From Hyposmocoma kahamanoa (taxonomy: Eukaryota; Arthropoda; Insecta; Lepidoptera; Cosmopterigidae), in contig NW_020653851.1 in assembly GCF_003589595.1 (NCBI RefSeq), positions 22,108,187 to 22,172,186 on the forward strand: 64,000 nt of DNA. The letters run 5' to 3'. A program made the position numbers and the translations under genes. The notes beneath the pieces are model-generated. The model had not been told where the DNA came from, ran no database searches, and saw only the letters and a list, made by a program, of their open reading frames with translations. This document shows positions 46,801-58,800 of the stretch, one piece after another (within the stretch, counting starts at the first letter, position 1; each line of letters starts with the position of its first letter).

Positions 46801-49800
46801 CGCGATTGGAGGTGCCATTGTCTTCAATTTTGAACTTACTTAACACTCTTAGGGGTGGGAAATTAGGGGGAATCCGGTTTATTTTTTTATAAAAAAAGCT
46901 ATTGTTTAATTGGCTGCGATGTTGTTGTTTTTATTCTAAGTAAATAATTTTCGTCTTCATGTTGAGTACATCACTTTAGTAATGTCGCTATGTCAGAAAG
47001 GGTTACCTTGAGTAGTGGCCCCATTTAAATTTGAAGGAAATATTATCCTATCCTCTAAGAATGGCAAATTATAGGATAATCCGGTTTATTGCATTTTACC
47101 TCTATAGATCCCAAACTAGGGAATAAATCCGGTTTCGCTCACTTTCCGCTAACCGATTTCAATAAAACTTGGCAAATATATGTGATTCCATAAACTTTAG
47201 AGGTCAGTTTTTTTATAATCAAGTTATAGTTATAAAATAATGTGTTTCCGTGTTTTACAATTTTGTGTTTCTGTGGTAATCAAAGAGTTTTCTTCTTTCG
47301 GCTCGTCGTAAACGACTTAAGAAACAAAGTTTCGTCATGTTTGTTGGTATAATATTGTGTGATATCATCTTCACTTGCGTGTACGGATTGATAATTTTGT
47401 ATTATTAGATACATAGATAAGTTTAATCACAATCATGTAACGAATGTAATATACATGTGTTATAGATCACAATGGAAGTTCGAAATGGAAGTACCTACTA
47501 TAAAGAAACTAATATTGAACGGAATATCCCTGGCAGCATTTGCTGCTTACCTTTTACAGGTGTTACATTGTTCAAATATTCACCTTCGCTTCTGCAAGGG
47601 ATATATAGGCTGTTGCACGATTGCATATTTACATTTACAAGAATTGTTGGAGCAAAATTTACGAATAATTAATAGAAAAAAAGCCTGCTTTTAAGGATTT
47701 TTTTCTGAGTTCTTCTCATCTTTGTATTAACAATTATGGCAAACTAGTGGAGTAATTTCACTTAAAAAATATTGAGCATCAATTCAATAAAATATTTAAA
47801 TAGGTACAGTAAGTAGCAACATCTATAGCTGGCTGACGAAATACTTTAAATTTCTAATAGAGTGCGCTACGGCTAAAAAGTCGTTGAAAAACCAAATGCA
47901 AGGATATAACAACAAACCATTGACTTACAATTAATGGACGTCGGGTCCGCGCTGAAAAGTGTCCGAACTTATATGGCGTTAAAATCGTACACAGAGCGTC
48001 ATTCACGCTTTAGTCTTCGTTTGTTCGACTGACAGCGAAGCAAGCAAAATTAGACAGTACTGCGATGACATTACAATTTAAATTCAACGTTTTAGCTTTT
48101 TCATATTCCTTTACATGTCACTACGTTTAAATAGGTTGACTTGGGACATTTTTTTCGTGGTTTTTGTATTAGACCCGTCGTCCATTTATTTGTAAATCAA
48201 TGCAACAAACACATAGAAAAATTCGTGAGGTCCGCTGGTTCGTTCCGTGCTTAGTTGGTATAGCGTCTTGTACGGTATGCTAGAATACGTCGGTTCGAAT
48301 CCGGCCGGATCGAAGGAATTTTTTCTGAGTTTTCGATCTTTGTATTAATAATTATAACAAATCTATTATATTTGCTGTAACAAAAAACCTCCTTAAATTC
48401 ATGTACTAACGACATTAGTACCAGTAGAGTTTCTTGTGAAAGAGCTCTTCCACGGAAGTACTGCAAGCTTACCTATTTCTGCCGCCAAGCAGTAATGTGA
48501 GCATTACTGCGTTCCGGGCTTGAAGGGTAAGGGTGTTGGTGAAATTACAGGCAAATGGTACTTGTTAACTTATGTCTCAGGGTGACGGGCGCAGTGCCTC
48601 TCAGATCTTTGAGATTTAATGCTCTGAGTGGCACTGTAACTGATATGGACCGACGTGTCGGTTACCACCAGGCGCACATAAATAAAAAGAAAACGTTTCA
48701 ACACCAAACATGAAAACAATTTTAGTAATTCTTCAAAAATACATCCATTACAATTGCTACATATCACTTTACTAGTAAAGAAACACAAGTAAAGCTACAC
48801 CTCATTTGCACTGGGAAAGTAGTTGACAATGGAGTTGAAGAAATTGTACATGCTTGAAGTGACACTTAGAAACACTGACTATAAATTGTTGTTACGATCA
48901 ATTGTGATTTAAGCACTTATATGAGATGTTTCTTAAAGAGAAATGCTGTCTCACGACAGGGAAACGTTTTAATACTGGAAACGTATTTTACTGCTCCAGC
49001 TGAGGGAGCTAGGGTTGATAGAAGCGTGGTGTTTGAGATTATACTCTTTTGATTTTGTAATTAAGAGTCTATTACCTTAAATGACTGATTGATTTTGCAT
49101 AACACTCAAAGTGTTGAATTTTGGGAAAAAATAAATAGTAAAGTTGAAGATACACTGATTACTATACGGCGTGAAAACAAGATTTTTAAAATTATCACGA
49201 TACAAAAAAAAACAAACTTAAACGTATTCAATAAATACTTTACATATACCTATGATTTTTTTTTAATATCAACTGAAGTAATTAGAACCCGTAATACTTT
49301 ATGATATACATTTTTGAAATGGTCTTAATTTTGGTTTGTAAAAAAATCATCTCGACGCATGCAAAATGAACCGTATTTGTNNNNNNNNNNGTTTGTAAAA
49401 AAATCATCTCGACGCATGCAAAATGAACCGTATTTGTACGGGAAACAATTTAATTTGAGCTGAGGTAGTAGACTCTTTAATATTTATTAATACAAAGTGG
49501 AACACAAAAAAAAATCGCTTACCATTAGGAGCACGAATTGGTCGTCCCATAATTTAGTATCATAAAAAATCTTAAGATCCGACTGGATTCAAACCAGCGC
49601 CTTCACCATACCGTTGCTGACGGTCTAATGAAATTTGTTGTTAAGTTTCAGTTCTATACATGTTACGACAAGAACAGTCCGGGTTTTTAAGATGTGTAAA
49701 TGAATTATTATTTTAATAGCACCCTTAATAAGGCCACATGTGCAAAATGTCAACTTATCAGGTGATAGGTTCAAAGATTCTGCGAATAGAAGGGTCATAA

Positions 49801-52800
49801 AAATGTCACAAAGTTTGTTTCATGTAGTTTGTAATATTTTTAAGACTTTCATCTGATCAATTCGACTGTTTTTTTGTGTACGCAATTGCAAAAATGCCAG
49901 AGTATTTTGACGATTTTGACGATTCTTTTTGTTGGAAAGAAAGTATCTCAGTATTGGTATCATTTAAATTTGAAGAAAATGTTCCACCTTTAAGGGTTGC
50001 AAACTAGGGGATGAATCCGGTTTCGCTCATTATCCGGTAACCGATTTCAATAAAATTTGGCAAATGTAATACCACAAACTTGTCGGTTTTTTTAATAAAA
50101 AGTTACAATTATTTTATATAATATATAAATGCGCATTTTTTACGTCTTAACATTTAGTCTTTGGTTTATCAAGGTGTGTGTGATTGTATCTCGATGAGTT
50201 TGTCCTTACCAAAGATAAGACTAGACTCTAAGTAAAGCATTCACATTATTATATTTTATAAAAATCTTGAACATTATTAGTAATTGTTTGATCTGTGGTA
50301 CGTAGGTATGCATAGTTAAATTTAAATAATAATTATGCTATTACAACTTACCACAAGAAGAACCGCAGCAACATACAAAAATACCACAAATAGTACTGCG
50401 TAAAATGTTATCATTATGAATTACACTACATCAGATCCTTATATCACAAGTTGGTAGGCAAATAGCGTAAAAATAATAAAAGAATGTAAAATTACTAAAA
50501 AGATTCAAGTCAAAAACAAGGCACAATAAGGCGCACCAGTTGCTTATAAAATTATTAGTGGAGTTTAAAAAAAAATAAATTTGATTTGAGATTTTCCCGC
50601 GCGTAAACTGCTCACGCGTAAGATAGCGTCTCTAATGCCCTAATTAAAAATTAAACAAAAAAAATCTCACCATTTTATGCGATCCGGCTATCTGTTGTTT
50701 TATGTCTGAAGGAACTTTTATCAATGATAAATAACTGTATTATCGCTGCGAACGCAAGGTGGGTATCGAATGTTGTGAAATGACTCAATTTTACCTATGC
50801 ATCGATAACAATGACAGGCGGATCCGTATCCGATATTAAAGTTAAATCTATTAATGTGAGCTATTCATATTTTCATCTATAGCTTTTGACTTTAAAATGT
50901 TCCAATTACAAAAACCATTATTAAAAGTGTTACTAAATATGAATATATTAAATTAAATGAAAACAATGTCGGATTGTTTAGCGTCAAAAATACTTTTAAA
51001 TTTCTATTTGTAATCTAATTGAAAAATTTGGATTGGAAATTATATCTTTAAAACGTTATTTTTATTAAAATATTAATAACAAATCATGGCGGGTTTTTGT
51101 ACTTTCAGTTTTTACACAAAAAAAAGTTTTGGTTTTCTTAATTAATTGTTACCATTTTAAGCCGATAGCTATTTATCTAATGCTCAATAAATAAATAATA
51201 AATATAAATTTGCGAAAAAATTTCAGTGTTAGCGCCCAAAAAGGCTACTTAAAAGCTATAAAATAAAACTTCCGGATTTCTGATCACAATGTATCTCTTT
51301 GGTGAATTAATTATTAAATGGCTTCTTAAATGTAATTTTCTTTATTTTTCTTTCAAGCTGATTTTAAAAGTAGTTTTAAAGTCAGTGGCAGCCCTTAATT
51401 ATAGATCGCCACTACGGAAGATAGGGCTTCGTTGAAAGGTTAACTATGTAAACAAGCGTTACATATCAACAAATTAATTTAATATTAATTTATTGAAAGA
51501 TTGGTATCATAATTGAATTACTTGGATAACAATATAGGCTGCACATTTTACTGTAGATACGAAAATTAAAAAAAACCGCCGTATCTAATAATATAGTATT
51601 GCGCAATGTAAAAAGAAAATGGCGGGTTTTAGTAGTTATAGTTTTTACATTCGTTACATTTTCAATTTACACATTTTTACATTTTGTGTGTCTTAATTAT
51701 TTCTTCTCTGTTTAAGCTAGAGGCTCTATAGCCAATGCTCAATAAATACATAATAATATACAATTATTATAATCTCAATACAGGGTACTAAAAAAAACCG
51801 ACCTCAAAAGTCATTCATCCTCAGTTTGCCACACTAAGGGTCGTATTCTAGAACTCTATTCAATGCTCAAGACAGGACTGCACTGGCAACACAAGTCCTG
51901 ATACTCAAGTCCTGACTTGAGCATTCAGTAAAGTTCTGGAATACGACCATTAGAGGTGGAATATTTTCTTCAACTTTAAATGGGACTACCTCTGATGTAT
52001 CCTCTTTCCAACAACAAAAGTATCATTGAAATTGGTTCACAAATTTTGTGTGTTGCCGGAGTTATCGCGTAACAAAAAGTAGCAAAAAAATACATACAGT
52101 CCAATTGAGAACCTTCTTTTTTGAAGTCGGTTAAAAAAAGGCAGATGTGTTACTAGCGTCCGCTTAGTGAAGATTCTAAAACCGATTGTTGACTTGATCT
52201 TGTAATCAATCTGCGTCGAGCAAAGAGACGAGTTTGACATTTGTAAAATTGCGTCATTTTAAGAAAAATGCCGTCGTTTATTTAGAAAATACACTAATTA
52301 CCATGTTAAAATAAATAAAACACAATTAAAATCAAATACCATACATAAGTTACCAACATTTTTTACATTATCCCTATATTTTAATTGGTTTTCAGTTTAT
52401 TTTAATAAATAGCATTGGTAATTCAAGATAGAGATAGTAAATAATTCCTGTAGCGAGCGCGATAAGTCCTTATTATTCTATGTCCGGATCTTATAACTTA
52501 GAATCTTATAATCTAACTCCGGTTATAGATTATAAGTGCAGATACGAGCATTGTAGGTAGCATAATAAGCAATTTGGTAGATGACTGACTGTATTGTAGT
52601 CGGGAAACTTATATAAACAGATTTGTAACGTACGTTTTTACGCGAAAAAGAATAAAGAACTTCAAATTGGATATGAAACTTGAAATTGGAATTGTAATAA
52701 GAATATAATGCTGGCCATCGAGAGCATTTTTCATATCGAGGTTTCGCGAATGTTACACATAGGAAATTAAACCATTTTTTCGGATCAAAATTTTGCATTG

Positions 52801-55800
52801 TCACGATTTAGATCATTTTTTTCATGTCAAAGGACTGTCGCTCGGGCTAGCATTTGTTTTGAGTTTTCAGAAAAAAACGTGTAAGGCTTTGGATGAAAAT
52901 TAGTATTCTTGTAATTATCGAGTTCTTAGGTTTTCGCGATTGTTACACATAGGAAATGAAACTATTTTTCCGGATTTAAATCGCGTATATTTGTTTTTTC
53001 AAACAAACCGACGTTTCGGGCCCTTTACAGGTCCCATGGTCACGGTTGACTGTGTGACTGTGTGACCAGTAAAGGGCCCGAAACGTCGGTTTGTTTGAAA
53101 AAACAAATATACGCGATTTAAATCCGGAAAAATAGTTTCATTCTTGTAATTACTAATATAAAGATAAAGAAAAAATTCCTTCGATCCGGCCGGATTCGAA
53201 ACGACGTCTTCTAGCAAACCGTGCCAGATGCTATGCCAACTAAGCCACGGAACGAACCAGCGGACCTCACGAATTTTTTCTAAGTATTCGATCTTTGTAT
53301 TAGTTAATAATTATAACAAACTAGTGGAATAATTTCACAAAAAATAATTGAATATCAATTCAATACAAATTTAATTATTATTGTTTTTAACTCTGTCATT
53401 CACTATATTTTTTACTTTAAAAAAAAACTTTGTATCGCGTGTATTTGTTTTTTTAAACCAAACTTGTTTTTCAGGTCTAAAATCGCGTATTTTGCTATTT
53501 TAAACAAACCAATTGTTTCAGACTCTTAACAGGTCCCACAATGATGGCTGTCTTTAAAATACAAATAATCCAATGTTACCCGGGAGGATTAAAAATTATA
53601 AAAAAGCCAAAAGAATAAGGCGTCTTTCATTCAGGTCTCAAGTATGTATCTATATTATAATATGGAATGAACTAGGATTCCACCAAAACAAGAAAAACAC
53701 CAATATACGAAAAGGCTGTATGGACCTTTAAAGAACCTTTACATATCCAAATAATGCGCGATAAATTAAAAAAAAAATACTCTTATAAATGCACTTCTTT
53801 ATCTAGATTTATTTTAGAAAATATTATAAAACTTTAATACTTGTTTAAGTATCTAAGATCTGGCAGTATGCTTAGAATTAGTTTCTCCCGAAGGATGGAA
53901 AATTTTACTGCCGTTGTATATTAAGTATATACTAATTCTTGTTTATATCTCATATTTCCTTGCCTGATTCCTTTTTTTCTCTCTCTTCCTGATCCCGTTT
54001 CCAAATTACCATTTCATATTATAAAGTTTTCCTGTTTTACACTTAGAATAATAACGCATAGAAACCTAGTCCGCACACGCTAAGTGAGGCAAATTGAAGC
54101 GCGCCCAATGGGCCTACACGAGCGGGCGGGCCTTCAGTGCTCAAGGTCAACTTGCACCGCGAACAGACCAAGAATTTTAGCTAAAAATGACGAAATGTGC
54201 GGTAAATGAGTGTAAAAATACGTCAGACAAACATAAAATAGATACTAACATCACATTCCACAAGAAAGTAACGCGTTTCGACTTGTATTTTTATATAAAT
54301 ATTCACTAAAACCGAAAATTAACCTACTACTAAAACTAGCCTACATGAATTTGATTTTTGCCTCACTTGTGACAGTTCGATTGATATGAAACTATCATTC
54401 TATGCGTTATTATTCTAAGGTTTTACAGATAAAAGTAAAAAAGAACCTTGGCAGTAGCTGAAAATCTTACCGCGAAAAACGAAAAATACTTTAGACCAAT
54501 AGCAGTGTAGAGCTCCTATGAAAGAGTTAGTCCAGGGAAGTGCTGCCATCTTACCTATTTCTGCCGCGAAGCAGTAATGTCAGCATCACTGTGTTCCAGT
54601 TCTGAAGGGTGCTGGTGAAATTACAGGCACATGGGACTTGTCAACTGAAGTCTCAGGGTGACGGGCGCAGTGGCAGTACCCATAAGATCTTTGCGAATCA
54701 AAGCTCTGAATATCACTGCAATTGTTATGAATAGGCGTGCTGCTTATGACTTGGTATCATAAAAAAAAAGAATCGGTGGAGTTTTGTAGTGAGAACAAGG
54801 TATTGTACTTAACCGATCCGTCAAAATAAATTTAACAGCAGTAATCTAAATGAGTAGGTGTTTAGTACTAGGTAGTTAATTATAAATAATTACAATTGGA
54901 ATTGCTTTTAAATGCTCCTCCGGAACAATTTGAACATACGTTTCGTGCAGGTAAATGGGCACCTTCGTAAAATAATAACTAATAACAAGTGTGCAATTTA
55001 GGAGGAACAATGGAATAATGTAACAAATTACTGTAAACATACGTGGGCCATTTTGTGGTTACATCGGTCAAAGATAAATAAAAACAGTAAAACTACCTCC
55101 CTTTATACTTCTTTTAATTTCGACTGCACAATATTGTTAGAAGCAAGGTTCGAAAACCAAGACTTATTGATTTATTTTCTTAAATACAATGAAAGTGGTC
55201 AGAGAGTTCTTATGGCTTTTGAAATTCTATTATCTTACGAATAAATCTTTTACGAATTTCAAAGCGAGAATTAAGGAGTGTTATTCATTCACACTTCCAT
55301 CAACAATATAGGTATTATTTTATGAAATAAATATTTATTTAACTCAAGTAATTGTAGTTGCAGTAGAGCTCCTTGTGAAAGAGTTCGTCTGCCGCCAAGC
55401 AGTAATGTCGGCATTACTGTGTTCCGGTTTTGAAGGGTAAGGTGCTGGTGAAATTATAGGCACATGGGACTTGTCAACTTATGTCTCAGGGTGACGGGCG
55501 TAGTGGTAGTGCCCCTCAGATCTTTGCGATTTAAAGTCCTGATTGCCACTGCGTTTGTTATGGACAGGCGTATCACTTACCATCAGGTGGGCCACTTCTT
55601 CGTCCCGTCACTTGATGTTATATTAAAAACAAAGTTAAGTTTATTGAATGTCAGGATCTCTGGATGTTTTACCATCATGATATTCTATTATTTTTTGTGA
55701 AATTACTCCGTTAGTTTGTTATAATTTTAATACAAAGATCGTGCACTGATTCGAACCAGCGTCTTCCAGGAAACCGTGCCAGACGCTATGCCAACTAAGC

Positions 55801-58800
55801 CACAGAACGAAACATTGACCTTTCGAATTTTTCTATGTGTTTGTTGCAGATCTTATATTAAATTAAATTTATTATTAATTAATAATGAAAATTAGAAGAA
55901 ATTAAAATATACAAATTAATACTGCAGTCTTATGTCTCTTTGAAATTTTTCATGAGAGGAAATACTGAATCCCAAACTGGTGGTACGGAGAAATCATCTT
56001 CCCTGTTGAAATTAGGATGTTTCTTAATTTCAATGGCCTCTTGCAGCATCCTGGGTAGATAACGGACCTCTTTTGTAAGGACCTGGGATTTGTCAAACTT
56101 AATTGAATGTGTAGGTTTATTCATGACATGCTCACAGGCTACAGAATTGTTTGACATCAGCTATATTATCACGTTCTTTGACGTAACGTTGGTTTGTTGG
56201 AAAAAACAAATATACTATGTGTTATTTCCTATGTGTTACAATCGCCAAAACCTGAGAACTCGAATCAAAAATTATTTCATCTGGTAGAAGAATCTGATAC
56301 CAGTCCATGACATTGATGTCATTACCCATGTTGTAGTAAAATGAATCATTACTAAATAATGATTCTTAATGATCCATTTACAAAATGTCACTGACTTGAT
56401 TATAGTGAATACCTACACATTTATAATCAAAATTATCTTTAGAGTTCCCATCGTCGACTAGCCAATTAGTAGCGAAATTCACATAATCAGTCTGGATAAT
56501 GTTAATTGGTAACCTCTCTTCACGTAAATTAACTTTAGTAATTAGTATGATAAATCTTTTTTTTTATGTTATAAAGCAACGGGACGAATTTAACCATTAG
56601 AATTGGTAAAGGAACATATGTATCTCGGATTAAAAATTTACCATAAATTTAACTGGGGCCCACATGTTGAACATGTATGTAATAAGCTTAGGGCGGTACT
56701 TTCCAAGTTATGTATACTCAAACAAAAAGTACCATATAAATACATTGAGAATGTTATATTTGGCACTGGCTGACTCTATAATTAATTGTTGTATTTCGAG
56801 CTATGGTCGTACGTACAAAACATTCCTACTGTATATTTATAGCCTTCAAATAAGATTGCTTAAGACCATTGTACCTCCTAGAATTAGATATAAATTTAAA
56901 GATAATTATGACCAACTATTTCAGTACTGTAACGTAATGAATGTCTTTGATAAAGTTAAATTAGCAATCATAACCGAAAATTGTGGAAAAATAAAGTCGT
57001 TAAAGGTTAAAATTAGACCGAATTCATTACGTACACTATCACATCTACCTATGTGTGATATACCTAAATATAACAATAATTATGGTAAAAGAGTTTGGAT
57101 GTGTGAACCAAAAATCTTATAAATGGAATAACAGATAAAAATCCTGTACAAGTCAAAAACAAATTAAAAAGATTTTATATGAAAGTTCAATATCAGAGGA
57201 GGCTTACACAAACTGGTAATTGATTTAATTGTTGTACTTTACATATTAACGCAACTCACTAGAAAAGGATAAATAATCTTTAATTTTAAGATTCTACCTT
57301 GAATGTACTGTAACTTGTTGTTAATATTTGTAATAAACAGTTTTAAATTTAATTATTTTTTTTGAATAAAAATAAAAATAATATTTTACGAATATTCTCG
57401 TAATAAATTATTTATGTGTTTTAATCATTGACTTACAATTATATGGACGTCGGGTCCGCGCTAAAAAGTGTCCGCACTTGTAAGGCGCTAAAATCGTATA
57501 CAGAGCGCGACACTCCGCTTTAGTCTTCATTTGTTCGACTGACAGCGCGATACTGCGATGACATTACAATTTAAATTTCGAATAGGTTGACTTGGGACAT
57601 TTTTTCGTGGTTTTTGTATTAGACCCGTCGTCCATTTATTTGTAAGTCAATGGTTTTAATAGACAATATTTAACCGTAGAGCTCCTTGTGAAAGAGCCAG
57701 GGTAAGTAATCCCACCATAACTATCTGCACCTCCAAGTTATAATGTGAGCATTACTGCGTTCCGGTTTTGAAGGGTGCTGATGAAATTACAGACATATAC
57801 GACTTATCATAATGTCTCATGGTGACTTTGTGATTTAAACCTCTGGCACTGCAACTGTTTTTTTATGATACCCAGTGACTGCGCCTGGTGTTAAGCGACA
57901 CACCTGTCAATAGCAGTCGCAGTGCCACTCAAAGTTTTAAATCGGAAAGATCTGAGTGACACTGCCATTTCGCCTGTCACCCTGAGGCATAAGCCGACAA
58001 ATCCCATGTGCCTGCGCGTAATTTCACGAGCACTCTTACTCTTCAAAACCGAAACACAGTAATTGCTCACATTACTGCTTGTGGCAGTACTTCCCTGGAC
58101 GAATTCTTTCACAAGAAGCTCTCCTGCATTAAAATGATTACTGTTTTTTTATAATATCACTGTTATGAGAAGCTTGTCCTTATCTAATGACCCGAGAGAT
58201 AGGGTTTTCAGGAGAGACTATGGGCTCAATGGCAAGACCAGGGTACAGCGGGCATCCGGGCCAAGCCCTCCGCCAGTGATACGCCTTTGCCCCGGTGGAT
58301 CCGGACTTAGTCGCAGGGGTTTGTGGTTAGCTGCAGAGACGGACACGTTTGTCTGTCCCGGTTGGGTGTGGCCGGGGTGTCTGTCTCGTGAGCAGCTAGC
58401 GCGTATAGTTGAGGGCCTGAAGCGAGGAGACACGCGGGCCACGTGAGTCGCGTAAGTTGGAGGTTATGTCCGGACATTGTCGCAGGACACTGCGACTGGC
58501 ATCCCAGGCACTAGCCCGGAGAGCTAGTAGAGGATAAGCTAGATATCCTCCGGTCCCTCCAGCCGTTAGGTTATTGGGAACTGGAGAGACGTCGTTTTTC
58601 GGCGTCGGGATGTGAGCGTGCCTTACAGCTCCACCACCAATGAGGAGATTTGGTAGTGGACTCAGAGTCGATGGCTTAGCGGTGGCAACCGCCAGTTATG
58701 TAATGCGCAACGGGAAGTGAGCGTGCCTACAACTCCGGCACCTATCGGAAAATAGAGAGGGTAGTGTACGTGCACCCGGGGCGGCTCACCCGAGGCACTA

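Noticed and set aside
47455..47694. 79-residue hydrophobic open frame
   Set aside because: No splice context, no domain and no conservation signal; it probably arose by chance in AT-rich DNA.
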